This document shows, piece after piece, positions 45,862-59,400 of a stretch of 64,000 bases of DNA. The stretch spans positions 10,194,973 through 10,258,972 of the forward strand of contig OZ037770.1 of the NCBI GenBank assembly GCA_964035545.1, read 5' to 3'. The notes beneath the pieces were generated by a model. The model was not told where the DNA came from. It saw nothing but the letters and a program-made list of their open reading frames with translations, and did no database searches. The translations under genes were made by a program, and so were the position numbers. The first letter of the stretch is position 1, and each line of letters opens with the position of its first letter. The stretch comes from Bugula neritina. Its lineage: Eukaryota > Bryozoa > Gymnolaemata > Cheilostomatida > Bugulidae.

Positions 45862-48488
45862 ACTGCCAGATAATCAGATAATCAGATAATCAAACTTTCA
45901 GCAACATTATCCACTGTTATATCTACAAATTGGTACAAAGTAATCAGTGAGTTATATCCATGGTCCTTGATGGTATGATAAAATTGTGAGTTATTCCCAA
46001 AAAGGTCTGATTAACTTGAAAAGATAAAACTTTTATGTTTTTACTAAAAGTTCAAATAATATAAGCAAGAAAGGTAATGAAAGTAAAATAAGTAATAACA
46101 TAGAAAATTCTTCACTATCAAACTTTAACAATAATTTACATAACCGATGTTTAAGCTTTATCTACACAACATAAAGCACTTTCCATTAGTGTGCTATAGA
46201 AAGTACAATTAGAGACAAAAAGTGAGTTTTTATGGCAATTATTAGTAGTGGTAATAGTAGTAGCAGTAGTAATATTAACAATACTTTACTAGATTCGATA
46301 ATTCAATAGAAGTTGTGTGAAATTCACAAATTTTAAAAGAGCAAGAAGGACGCATTGACACAACAGACAACCCTACTGAGATTAGTTATGTCTTGAGAAA
46401 AATAGTTATAATGGTTAGTATAACATATGTGCAAAATTTAAAACTGAGAAAATATGAATATTGAGTGTGAGCATATAAAAATATATGTTAAGCACTGCAA
46501 AATAATAAATAATAATTGGTGATCCTTTTTGGTTAAAATAGCTTTTTTTGTATCTGAAGTTTTCTCCTAGTTGTATTAGCTTATTTGGCTTCTAATGCAC
46601 TTTTTTCTGGCTATATTTGATTATTGTGTGATAGAACACATCAACATCTTTTTAAAAAGTTGTATAGCTAAATAACATTCTCTTCTTGTTTCATGATTCA
46701 TCTTATAATAAAGAATTCAGGAACACAACGATTGAAACTGTGAGTTGTTAAAAGCCATTAGGACTTTCACAGATAAAAATTCTGATTGCTATTTTCATCT
46801 TGATTTAGCTATTATTAATACTCTTACTAGTACTAGTAGGACTACTAATAGGTAAATCAAAGTACTTATAGTTACTCTTGTTTTATTTTAGTAATTTAAA
46901 TCAAGTTTTACTCTTACTCTAGTCTTCCAATCTAACAATCGCAATGACGAATACACTGACTCTGAGACTGTGTGAGTTAGAATGCCATTGACCCTCACAC
47001 TGTGACTCTGTCAGTGTATGGGATTAACTACAAGCACTAGTAGTACAACTACAATTACAAGTTCAGTACAAGACCAAATACTAGTACTGGTACTACTAGT
47101 AGTACCAGTACTAATACTTACACTTAATTTTAAAAGTACAACTTAAACTTTAACTATGAGTTCAATCTAGTTTTAGTTCTACCACAGGCAGTGGCACATA
47201 CTCCCAGTGATAGTCATAGTGATAGTCACTACTCAACTAGTGACATTGATGGTCATACTGATAGTGATACTTAGTCAGTTATACTTGATCTTATAGTTAT
47301 AGCCAATTATTATTAGTATTAAAATAGTATTATCATTATTATAACTATATTATCAATTATCATTATCAGTATCACTCAATTCATCATTTGATGACCAGAT
47401 CATCATCATCATGATCATCATGATCATGATCATGATCATCATTATATCAGGAAATTTACCATCTGTGGCTATAATACCGATTATTACAGTTGATCTGCAA
47501 AATTCCGTTTACTAAAATTGCCTATCTGAAATAATATTATAATTTATATGAATCATAAGTGATAATTATAGTTGTAATTGAAGAAAATGCTAATTATAAT
47601 GTTGAACTTGATGTATAATTATTTTGAGTAAAAAGTACAAAACGAAACGGGCAATTACTATTCGATATTCAAATTTTTCTGTTTTTCTTTTTTTGTGAGT
47701 AGCCTATGATATTTACAATTTTAAACATCTGGAACACCTACCGTATAAAACGCAATTGTCTAGCCATAGCCCAACTTAATATATTGAGAAACCTAGTCTA
47801 TGACGGCAAATGGTTTCGCTTTAGGATACCCAATCGATACCGAAATTATAATAATATGATTATCGCTTTATTTATTTCAACCTAAGTTATCATACATCAC
47901 AATAATGTTTTAAAGTGGAAGACATCTTCTAAGCAATACAGGTACCTACTAGGATGCTGTGTCATTCTTGTATTTTTGTTATAAGGCATATGAACTTCAT
48001 AGAAAAATAAGTGTCTTTTTCAAGTTGAAGTTGTGACCTACGAGGCCAAGTGTCACTCAGTCACCAAGCGTGAGACTCAGACTGAGTATGATCAAAGTTT
48101 ATTTACTTCTAATAGTAATAGTGATAGTGATTTGTTTTTATATTTATTGATGTACAATGATAAATACTACTTGATTTTCTATTGTTTAAATTTTGTTGAC
48201 TGTGATTGAACACCCGGCTCAGCAGTGAATGAGCATGAGTATCGTTTTATTAATATTAATAGTAATACTAATAAGCGCATTTCAATACTGCATAAGTGAA
48301 GTATTTCATGGTAGTCATATTTAGTATAGTCTAGTGCTTTTTAATGTAAAATTCACGCCTTTTGCATTTCGCTGTATTGACAATATTATCTGCATATTAT
48401 TAAATTATTATCCCTTTTAGTTTTAGTAAGCGCTGACATTTTGATACTGCCTGATGTACTGATAAGCTTGTCTGATTTTGCTACTAAA
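45862..48488. other. Divergent intergenic region between the sulfotransferase and P450 copy A
   Basis: Should contain both promoters. No reliable TATA box was identified. Dominated at 46820-47460 by degenerate short repeats and nested inverted repeats, with more at 48060-48280. No coding exon was found. Confidence 0.5.
46820..47450. repeat. Patchwork of degenerate hexamers and nested inverted repeats
   Basis: Includes a perfect 32-nt palindrome at 47082-47113 (centre CTACTAGTAG), an imperfect one around 46950-47020 (ACACTGAC and GTGTGAG arms), an AGTGATAGTCACTA-type stretch at 47195-47275 and an ATC/GATCAT run at 47395-47445. Confidence 0.75.
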
Positions 48489-51400
48489 ATGGGTGGGGTT
48501 ATCACCACTCTGTCACCACAAGATCTGCCTACACTGGGACTGGTTATAGTCACTCTGATACTGACATACTACGTCTATACTAGAAGTAATGATAAACAGA
48601 TCTACCCTGATGGTCCTCCCACTATTCCTATACTCGGAAACATTCCTCAGCTTCTCCTGTCAAAAGATATGAGTATGATTCACTTTTTGGAAGATAATCG
48701 TAGGAAGTATGGAAATGTAAGTTAATTGATAAAATTGAGCCTATAGTACAATCCTATTTGTATTTTCAAAGCCTTTTTATTTTTTCCACTTTAAGGTGCG
48801 TTTATAGCATTATCATTTTCAGTCGAAAATTCAATTTTATTAAAGTTTCATCAAACTTCTTTAATTTTGTTAGACAACTGCAAAGATTTCATACTTTCAA
48901 TTTTAAGATATATATTTTGGTTTTTAATTAAAATAGATGACCTTGAGTAATAAACTTGAAATAATTGTGAGGTTTTAAATAGTAAGTTGGGGGAGCTGGT
49001 AAATCGTGTCTTTTCAAACTCTGCCACCCTTTCCCCTAGGCATACACTATTGAGTTGGGAGGAATTAAGAGGGTTGTTGTTTCGGGATATACTGTCATTC
49101 AAGAACTTTTAGTGAAAAATGCTGACCTCTCAAGTAACCGTACAACCTTGGCGATGCCGGCTAATGACACTGAAATAGCCAAAACTACTCCAGGTAAATG
49201 TGTTGATGGATTTCCACAGCCTGTTCCAATAGTCTGATAATGAAATTAGATCTACTATTCATTCTAGACTCAAGACTGTTGATACTCTCAAACCTTAGTT
49301 ATAAACATTTAATTGCATATGTGTACTTATTAATTAGTGTTGCTTGTTACTTTTTGAATAAGCTTTGAATACTTAATTAGTATTTCATGTGACAGTTTGA
49401 AAGAGGGTAATTTAATAGGTACAAAATCGATACTATTACGTGGTTTGTATTCAGTGATTGTTTATATGAAATGAGTATAATTTTTGCTGATGATTACTTT
49501 TTTGCTGATATAAATATGATTTCATAGGCTTGTTTTGGGCAAAATATCCACACTGGAAGACAATAAGATCTTTTGCCCTGAACACTCTACGAGAAGAAGG
49601 AATGGGTAAATCAAGTCTAGAACCACAGATAATGCATGAGATACATGCATACATTGACAACTTCATCGCACCTCTCATTGGCCAACCGATAAACTTGTCT
49701 GACAGCATTATGATGGCCACAGCCAATGTGATGAGTTCCATGATACATGGTCACAGGAAAGACTATACAGACGCCACTTTCTTACTCTGGATGAAACATT
49801 TTGACTTGTCTCTGAAGGCGGTGGTCAAAGCTTCTGTTGTGAGGAACATTCCTTTCGCCCAATACCTTCCTGGTGATGCTTCTGGTAAGTTGGGGTCAAA
49901 TTTCTATTAAATTGGCATTGGAAATAAAACTATGTAAAGCATTCATGATCCTTTCAAATGTTTTAGCACAAACTTTTCATAGTATAATTACTTGAAAATG
50001 CTAATGCAGATGAGCCAGTGCCTTCGTAAACTATTGGGCTCCAACAAAGCTGGCTGGTGCATACAATAACCAGCTGTATTGTATACAATGAATGTGTTAT
50101 TATTATCCGGACAGTTGAAAAATGAACAACTTTAAACAGAGTGGTGACAGTTAGTAATTAGTCGGATTTATACCACAACTGCCAGGCTTGGCATAGCTCA
50201 ATAACCAAAACCACAAATATGCCTTGAAGTTTATGTTTTACCTAATTTATCAAAAAACTATTTTAAAAAAATTCTGGAACTGCTAATATGTGTGTTTATG
50301 CCAAAATATTTCTCTCAGAGAAAATAAACTAATGCTAGCAATAGTTTTCACACAAACCTTGAATTTCTACTGATTTTATGTGCTTTCTTTCCATCATGGA
50401 AGTTCTCCTAGTACCTGGTGGGAGGAGACAACTTTAAAATGTAAATGCCCTAGGAGGGGCTTCTGAAAAGGGGTCTATTGATAGTCAGACAGATGGTAGT
50501 GTAAAATATATGTATTGGAAAGCCTGCTATTCTGATTAGCCTTTAGAGCAGGGGGCAAAGGCAAAGGGCCCCAAGGGCCACTTGTGGCCCTTTGCCTAGT
50601 TTTCAGTGGCCCTTTTAGTGCTTAGGATATGTAAAAACTGTCATTGTTATTCTGATTAGCACAGCGTATAGGTTTAACGGCAAATTACTTTTATAATAAA
50701 TTTTGCTATGTGTACAATCATGTGGCCCTTCATTTTGGCTGACTTCTGAACTTTGCCCTCGTGCAAAAGAAGTTGCCCAACTCTGCTTTAGAGAGTTAAT
50801 GCAATTATCTAGAATTTTCAAATTTTAGTTTTTGAAAAACTTGATGCAATATTTTTCAAGAATTTAGTTTGCCATGTAGTCATGAAAAACACACTCGTTG
50901 TATGTATAGATGAAGACCCTTAGCTTTAGGAAAAAAAACATTCTAAGGTTTGTCTGCTGTGTATTTTGAAAATAATTAACGATTCTTCTGACAGGCGTTA
51001 AAGCGAACAAGGATGCAGGCAACATTCTACTTCCGGAAGCCATGAAAGAAGTTGAAGCTTGTAAAGACTCACTGGATCCAAGCCACCTGACAACTTTTAT
51101 AGACAAGTTTCTGTACCATGCTCAGAAGGAGCGAACAGCTGGGAGGAGTGACAACATATTTACAGGTTTCTTAGCTCTGTTTACATAAACATCTCACATT
51201 TCTATTTCTCATGAAAATTTATAGGTCACGAGCTGGGCTTGGGCCCCGTTTTGTGGCTTATGTATGTGTGTATAGGGAAAAAATGGCTGAAATTAACATA
51301 TCCGTAAAGTAATTCTGGTATTCTACATTGTCACAGATTGAGCTTTCGGGCCAGTAGTTCAGTGAGATACTGATAGAGCAGGTAGTATGAATTTCAGCAT

Positions 51401-53424
51401 AGATCTACCAACTTCAGTACTAGAATAATAATTATCGTTAGCATATATTAATTTCTATTAATTGCCTTGCATCGTTCTCAATAGATATAGTTGTTGAGTG
51501 TTTTTCTGCATATTTGATTTCTGTAGATGGCAATGCAGGCATGACCATGATGCATCTGTACGGAGCTGGTACTGAGACTACATCTACTGCATTGAGATGG
51601 GCCATACTCTATATGTGTGCTTATCCAGAGATGCAGGTCAAAGTTCATGAGGAAATCGACAGCGCCGTAGGTAAGCAGTAGTTTAGTGTACTTAGCCTTA
51701 TTTTTAAACTGAACATGCATTTATCTGACTTTGTATTCAATAGTTGCAAGGAAACTTCTATTATACAACCACAATATTATACCATCTTTGCTAGTTACTA
51801 TATGCAATTAACTCAAAAACTATCCTGCAAATTTTTAGAAAGTTCTAATTAGCATAGCTTTATTTAAAAATACTAATAAAGACAGGATTTATTTAAGAAA
51901 GTAGCTTTAAACTTTTCTTGATGTTACACAGATTGTGTTCACTTTGGCTCAACTGCACGATATTTTTCATTTAAAGGAGCAAATGAAGTGAGATATGCAG
52001 ACCGATCTGCCCTCCCTTACACAGAGGCTGTAATTCTAGAGGTACTGAGGCTAGGAGATATTGCACCAACTGGATTACCTCACACTCTTGAGGAGGAATA
52101 TGTCATTGATGGCAAGGTAGCTCATAGTACCTCATAGTACCTCATAATAGCTCATAGCAGTTTGTATAGGGCAATGGCTTTCATGCTCATTGAACTCTAA
52201 TAATAATGAATAAAGATGTAGAGATGAATAGAGATTGTTAAATGAACTGAAGTTATTTACCTTTCACTCTACTCTCACTATGTCAAGTACTAAGTATGTA
52301 CTAATGCCATTATATACATTTTTAAAGTTTCTGGCTTATTCAATTTTAAAAAGAGCACAATTCCTAGCTTCAAGAAGACTGAAAACTATTTAACATTTAC
52401 GTAATGTGTTAGATACTTCGTATTCTTGTAATAACTAACTCACTATATAATTAATAAAGAAAGTTTGGTTAGGTAATGAAGTTGTTAATTAAAAGCTTTT
52501 GAAGCACTAAAGTCTTACGTAATGCTTATTGATTTGTATCTTGCTGAATTAATAACAATCATGCAATATGAAGGGGAATGACCCTTTACTGCTACTAGCT
52601 AAGTGTGTGTGTGCTGAGAGATGCGGTTTTCCAACCATTACTTTTGCCTTGCGAGACAGATTTATGAAATTTTTTTACTGGTCTAAGTTTTACTGAAAAC
52701 TTAGTCTAAATACTGAATCAGAGAGGTATCGCCTCACTGACTGAAGTAGGTAGTATTTTCTTGAAATTTAGTCTACAAGTGAGAGTTGTCTGTTCTTTTG
52801 CAGACGTTACCAGCTGGCTGCGAACTCATGATAAACATGGCCTCTATATTGTGGGATGAGAAAGTTTTTGAAGAACCTGAGAAGTTTAAACCTGAGAGAT
52901 ACTTGAGTGGAGATGTGACTCTGAAGAAATCCAGAACACTTGCCTTTGGGATTGGTTAGTATTGTGCTATATAGATGTGTACTAGCAAATCCAATGTATC
53001 AATTGTGTTGTTTAACATGTATATTATACATAGTTTATCATAATACTGTATACGTATATTTTTTTTACAAATTAATGAACATTTTTGTAACAACTGTAAT
53101 TGAATGCATAATAATTAATAATTTAAGTTGTTAAAGTAAACTCACTATTATATATTCATCAAGATTTGACATTTAGTCTAATATTTTGTTTCTTTCTAGC
53201 CCTCTTGACTCTGCAATCCCTAGCTAATGCTTTTTCTGTAACCTACAGGGAGAAGGGCGTGTCTAGGTGAAGGTTTAGCAAGAATGGAACTCAGTCTATT
53301 CTTCACTACATTCATGCAGAAGTTTAAAGTCAGTTTACCAGCTGGCCATGTGCCAAATCTAAATGGCGTCTGCTCCATTGTGAATGCACCTGCGGATTAT
53401 CAAGTTATTTTCACTGAGAGATGA
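48489..53424 (+). CDS. Cytochrome P450, CYP2 clan, tandem copy A, 8 exons
   Basis: Exons: 48489-48716, 49040-49193, 49528-49884, 50995-51165, 51527-51670, 51977-52116, 52804-52954, 53249-53424. GT-AG introns, phases agree: 1521 nt, 506 aa, normal for microsomal P450s. In order: N-terminal membrane anchor (about 14-30), proline hinge [13 protein letters not shown]-helix W137xxxR141 followed by the CYP2-like [12 protein letters not shown]-helix AGTETTS at 317-323, ExxR at 373-376, a PERY region, and the heme loop [11 protein letters not shown] with Cys453. All residues for a working monooxygenase are present. The substrate is unknown; clan 2 enzymes oxidise xenobiotics, lipids or steroids. The start at 48489 is preferred to the in-frame ATG at 48441 because copy B shares only the former. 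Intron 3 holds a 237-bp hAT element. The gene is divergent from the sulfotransferase gene, with 2.6 kb between them. Confidence 0.95.
50541..50793. mobile_element. Non-autonomous hAT-type element with 8-bp target-site duplication (P450 A intron 3)
   Basis: The target duplication CTTTAGAG lies at 50541-50548 and 50786-50793. The 237-bp element between starts CAGGGGGCAAAGG and ends GTTGCCCAACTCTG, so its termini are CAGGGGGCAAAG and, inverted, CAGAGTTGGGCAAC. The 8-bp duplication and CAGRG termini are hAT hallmarks. The interior repeats GGCCCTTTGCC-like words. No transposase. Confidence 0.85.
52117..52166. repeat. Short 10-bp minisatellite at P450 A intron 6 donor
   Basis: Five decayed units of GTAGCTCATA beginning at the first base of the intron, so the first unit's GTAG is the 5' splice site. 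It ends with GCAGTTTGTATAG. Confidence 0.85.
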
Positions 53425-56400
53425 CAATAAATATAAGTGCTCTATTACACTATATGAGCATTATTTCTGCAGTATTTAATTATTATTTTCGAATTTCTTG
53501 TTTATTTGTTCAGTTGCCTGAAATATTTTAAACCTTGATTATTTTGTTGTACATATGTAAGAACACGTAGGTTATTTATTTTTGTGGAAGATCTTGTATG
53601 CCCTACTATGTGCCACGTAGCACTTTGTAAGCCATGGATTAGCAAATAGTATGTCTTGTAATATTGCAACTAGATATCTTTTCTTCTGACTGAAGTTTAT
53701 ATTTTTCTAGTAAATTAGTATTTATGTGTTTTAATACGAAGCACGTCTCAATTAGTTTGATGGAAGTTGCTGATCGCCTCATTTTACCTCATTAGACAAC
53801 AAATACTTGTCACATTTGCTCACGTTCTTAATAATACAATAAAATAGTTTTCGTGTTGTACTCGATGTTAGTGTATGACTATTATTTAAATATAAATTAT
53901 TTTTTGTGCACCTTCTTTATTTCAGTGACAACTCAATATATGCATTTAATTGTTTCAATAAATTCTATAAAGTTGCATCGCGTATATGTTTAGATGTTGA
54001 TTTCATGTTGATATTTTTTAACTGGAATTGATGGAGTTTGTTGGAGTGAAATATAATTTTAAACTATTTGAGTAATCAATTTTTGTTTGGCGTAGCCGAT
54101 CTTTTGATTAAAACAAAAACTGCAAGGTTATTGTAACTATAGAAGCCAATTTATTAGCATCAGCATTATCAAAGACATACTGCAGTTCTTTTTGTATTTT
54201 CAGCACTTCAATTTGACAGCTATATTAATACAATGGTCTAGACTCTAGATCCTAGGAAGTAGGAACTATCATGTTTTTGCCTTCAGATTGCATGCATAGA
54301 GGACCTTTAAGGGATGATGTTATTATGGCCTTTTATAGCCTATCATATTATTCAACAATCAGAATAATTTAATATTTCCAGTTATTTGTATAAATACGTA
54401 GAATTATAATAACAGCTGTGATCTTCTCTAGCTGGAGAAACTTGAATGTACATAAGCACATAATATTTATGGTGAAAAGGTATAATCTTTGCCATAACAT
54501 TATAAAAAACTTTCAGCTAGATTTTTTGATAAGCCAACAGTATAAAATTTGATCTCTTCATAAATAGGTTTATTTTCAAGTTTGTCACATGACACATTAC
54601 TATAATATAGTCTATAGGTATAATATAATATATAAGTATAAGAGAATGTTTTTCACAGAAGCACCAGAATTAAAGTTGTCTATGCATTTCTTACAGTACA
54701 AACTGCACCCGGTTTTACAGGGTGAAAAACAGAAGACAACTTCTATCAACGACGTTGAAGAGAAATTAATAGTCAACACGCACCTGTAAACCCAAATATA
54801 CAAGATGCCAATTAGTATCGCTTTGCACTACAAACATTATCTTAAAATCATAGTGAATATTTTAAGTACGCCTTGAGTGTTGTTGTTGTTTCATCCACAA
54901 CAGTTTAGTGGTATAAATGCTCCTGAAGTATTTTATTATGAGTCAAAGCCAAGAACCATCGCTATGCTACAGCTGCTTAAAACTTCCTGTCAACCTTGAT
55001 ACTTACGTATAGATGCTCTTACATAACCTGACTAGCAGCTTTGTCTACCATTATAAACTCATATTTTTATTAGTGGTTTGTCATTCATTTTTATGTAGAG
55101 TGTCATTTGCTTATTATTACCACATGACCAGCTGTCATTGTATTTACTCATCCTTGTTTCACTTGTTAGTCAGTTGCCTATCAATACAGTCATATACTAC
55201 GCAAACTACTTCAAATCCATGTACTCTTTTGTCGACTGGTAGTTGAAGCATAGCCTATTTTACCATAATGTGATTCCCAACTATAATGTGTGATGTAAGC
55301 TACAATTTGTATTGAATGTACGGATAATTTATGTAATGATGGCAACTAGGCACCCCATTGGGTCAATTAATGGTGCGGAATTTGCTACGCTTGATTGACC
55401 TGCACTGTTTGCAGTGAGTGTCCAAGGTTTAGAGTTCACTCTGGTGAATGCGCTATTCATAGCAGATTTTTATCAGTTTATAAGTTTAGCAAGTGGTAAT
55501 AATAGAAACTGCTCACGTACTATTAAGGTAAGGATTGCACCATACACTGCAGAGTCAATACTAACTACAGTCATAGTTTAGTCAACATGACATATGTCAC
55601 ACCATGCATTGGTATTTGTTACTGGTAGATTACTCTACATTCTGGTTTAGTCACATTTATTTGTTACTGTCAAACAAGTTGTTGGTATCAGATCTGTTTA
55701 GCTCTGTATAACCAAATGAATATGTGTCTAGTAATTAATCAGCGGAAAATAACATTATTCTGATCTGTTTAATTTGTTTAATACAATAATTATGTTTCTA
55801 GAGTGCTTAACTAGCAACTCAATGGAATGAGTCATGTAGTTTAGAGCCTTTTATCTTTGTAAGTCAACTAAGTGTCTCAGACTGGTAAGGTGTATGTATT
55901 TAGGACTTTTCACAAAACTAAGTATGGCTTCAGAAGTGGCTTTGCACATTCCCTGTAGAAATGCCATATATGGTAAACAGTTCAAAGATTGGGGAACCTT
56001 ATTATTGTTACAACCATCACCTGGTACAGTTAGGTACAGAAATGGAGATTTTTGACACAAAATTCCTCAGTAAATAGCATTTTGTTGAAAACTCTTAGCT
56101 TGTGTTAGATGAGCCCTACCGACATCCTGGGAAATGTAGAAAGCTATGGATACAACTGTTTATAAACAAGGGCTGACTAGTGTTTCATATTTGTTGAAAG
56201 TATTTGTTATAGTGTTAGACTTTTAGATTTCAATGATTTTGCACACCAACAATTTCAGGAGTTGTTGAAAGTGTTGGGCAGAGCTTTTTCTTATTATTTT
56301 GTAGATTTGTTAGAGTGTTAGAATTTACTAGATTTGGGAATGCTTGACAATAAAACATTGTTTATATATGTATCTGAACAACTCACCATTTCGAGTTGTA

Positions 56401-56461
56401 AAACAGAAAGATATATTTGATATTGCATGTATATTTAGTGTAGAAGAAATCAGCTTGAAAT
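53425..56461. other. 3' flank of P450 copy A, duplicated beyond copy B
   Basis: Sequence from 53425 to about 55781 is clearly similar to 61898-64000, with indels (an extra roughly 200 bp at about 54975-55200 here). The last 680 bp or so (about 55782-56461) form the 5' flank of copy B. No conserved coding frame. Confidence 0.75.
53426..53431 (+). promoter_or_regulatory. Proximal polyadenylation signal of P450 A
   Basis: AATAAA starts two bases after the TGA stop codon. In copy B the same position reads CTGAAT, so the hexamer is absent. A second AATAAA at 53838-53843 is shared with copy B (62313-62318). Confidence 0.4.
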
Positions 56462-59400
56462 ATGGGTGCGGTTATCACCACTCTGTCACCACAAGATCTG
56501 CCTACACTGGGACTGGTTATAGTGACTCTGATACTGACATACTACATCTATACTAGAAGTAATGATAAACAGATCTACCCTGATGGTCCTCCCACTATTC
56601 CTATACTCGGAAATATTCCTCAGCTTCTCATGTCAACAGATATGAGTATGATTCACTTTTTGGAAGATAACCGTAGAAAGTATGGAAATGTAAGTTTATT
56701 CTCGAGTTATACAGACAATGTTATAGAGACAATGTTAATGTTAAGTATGGAAATGTAAGTTAATTGATAAAATTGAGCCCATAATACATTATTTTTACTT
56801 CCAAAACCTTTTTTTCTTAGGGCTATCAGGTGTGTTTATAGCATCATCGTTTTCAGTGATAAATTCAGTTTGATTTAAATTTAGTTGAAGATACAAAATT
56901 TTCATCAAAATATATATAAAGGTCTTTTTAATCTTGTTAGACAACTGCAAGGATTTTATACTTTCAATTTTAAGATATATTTTTGAATTTTTATTTAAAA
57001 TCTATAATTTTTCTGTATTATTTCTCGGTATAAATTTAACACAGTTGTGGGGTAGTATTTTAAATAGGTAGCAATTTGGAAGAAAGCTGACAATGCTTTT
57101 TCAAACTCTGCCACCCTTTTCCCTAGGCATACACTATTGAGTTGGGAGGAATTAAGAGGGTTGTTGTATCGGGATATACCGTCATTCAAGAACTTTTAGT
57201 GAAAAATGCTCACCTCTCAAGTAATCGTACGACCTTGGCGATGCCGGCTAATGACACTGAACTAGCCAAAACTACTCCAGGTAAATGTGTTGTTGGATTT
57301 CCATAGTCTGCTACAATGGTCTGATAATGAAATTAGGTCTATAGTATTCATTGTAGACTTCAGACTGTTATTACAATTATTAAATCTTGGTTATAAATAG
57401 TAATTGCATGTATTTGCTGTTACTTGTTACTTTTTGAATATACTTTAAATACTCATTTAGCTGATTTCATGCCATAGTATTAAAGAAGGTGGTTCAATGA
57501 ATATATGATCAGTAATAATGTATTTGTATAGCCTGGTAACTTTATTAAAATAAATAAGCAGAGAAATAAGTTCCAATTACTACTTTACTGTTATAAATAA
57601 ATGAAATGAAATTATATTTTAGATACCATAATGTTCATTTTGAAGATGGATACAGTGGTATCTGAAATATTGGTTTCCTACATTTATTTATATAAACAAA
57701 ATAGTATTTACAATATCTCTTGTTTATTTACTTTTAATAAAGCTAACAGTAACATATGGTTAATATAAACAGTGATTTCATGTACATATCAAGTAGGTAT
57801 ACAGTGTGGTTGATATATTTAAAATGTTGTTCCATAGGCTTGTTTTGGGCAAAATATCCACACTGGAAAACATTGAGATCTTTTGCCCTGAACACTCTGC
57901 GAGAAGAAGGAATGGGTAAATCAAGTCTGGAGCCACAGATAATGCATGAAATACATGCATACATTGACCACTTCATTGCACCTCACATCGGCCAACCAAT
58001 AAACTTATCTGACAGCATTATGATGGCGACAGCTAATGTGATGAGCTCCATGATACATGGTCACAGGAAAGACTATACAGATGCCACTTTCTTACTCTGG
58101 ATGAAACATTTTGACTCGTCTTTGAAGGGAGTGGTCAAAGCTTCTGTTGTGAGAAACATTCCTTTTGCCCAATATCTCCCTGGTGATGCTTCTGGTTAGT
58201 TGATCTTAAATTTTTAATAACTGGACATTAGAAGTGCGAGTGTATCAATCATTGTTGGAAATCAAATTACAAGAGGCATATTGCAATGTTTAATAAAAGT
58301 GACAACAAGTTTTAAGCTCAATTTCTTGATTCAGTTGTGTGTTTCGTGAGGCCAAATGCAAGATTTGAATGCGTTATGTTGGATTAAAAGTTAGATAATT
58401 AAAAGTTAAAAGTTTAAAAGCAGCCGTGGTCTAAGGGTTACAGCATTTGCTTATTAAGCAAGAAGTCATGCATGGGTTCAAACCTCGACAAAAGCCATTG
58501 TTGATGTTAGGAAACGCATAGCCTATAGTCATAACTGCTCCCGTGCTCCATCTGAATAAGTCCTTAGCCAATATAACAAAAAACCCATCCATTAGAGATT
58601 TTCTCACAGTGATGGCAACTATAAACTTAGTAAGTTTTATGTTGGATTAAAAGTCATTTGCTCTTGCCTTTTTCCCTTCTTATAGTGTAAAATATACCTC
58701 ACACTCTACAACACATTATGTTGTTGAGAAAAAGCATGTCTGAAGTTTTTTGTTGGTAGAAGTCAACTCCTATCTGTAGAAAAACACCATTCCAAGGTTT
58801 GTCTGTTTTGTAATTTAAATTTACTTCATGGTTTCTTGTAACAGGAGTTAAGGCAAATAAAGAAGCCGGCAGAGTTTTGATTCCAGAAGCCATGAAAGAA
58901 GTTGATGCTTGTAAAGACTCACTGGATCCAAACAACCTGACAAGTTATGTAGACAAGTTTGTGCACCATGCTCAGAAGGAGCGCACAGCTGGGCGGAGTA
59001 ATAACACATTTACAGGTTTGCCAGCTTTGTTTACATGCAGTATGAATTAGAAAAGGCTTTTACAACTCTCATTCAGTATTTGAATAAACTTGACAACTTG
59101 AAAGAGGTAAGCTAATGAAATTTATAAATTTCGAAAACTTAATCATAACTAAATATATTTTAGTACGAATATATTCGGACTGAAATATGTTTTCAACTCA
59201 ACAAAAATTATTCATTTTCATTAATAAATCTGTTTTTAAAAAGTGCTGCAAACCAATATTAATAGAACGCACAAAGCAATTTGACAAAACTGTGAATCAT
59301 TTAAGATAGTTGAAATTTTCAATTAAAACAAATAGTTTACCACTCTCCAATAATGTTTATTGTAGGTTTGTTTTAGTTTAGTGCTTTGCTTCTGACCTTT

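Noticed and set aside
48441-48488. In-frame upstream ATG extending P450 A by 16 residues
   Set aside because: Not present in copy B, and it would place extra hydrophobic and acidic residues before the usual anchor; the shared ATG at 48489 is preferred.
54589-54789. 66-codon plus-strand open frame downstream of P450 A
   Set aside because: The duplicated sequence downstream of P450 B (about 63040-63200) carries indels that break the frame, so it is not conserved as coding.
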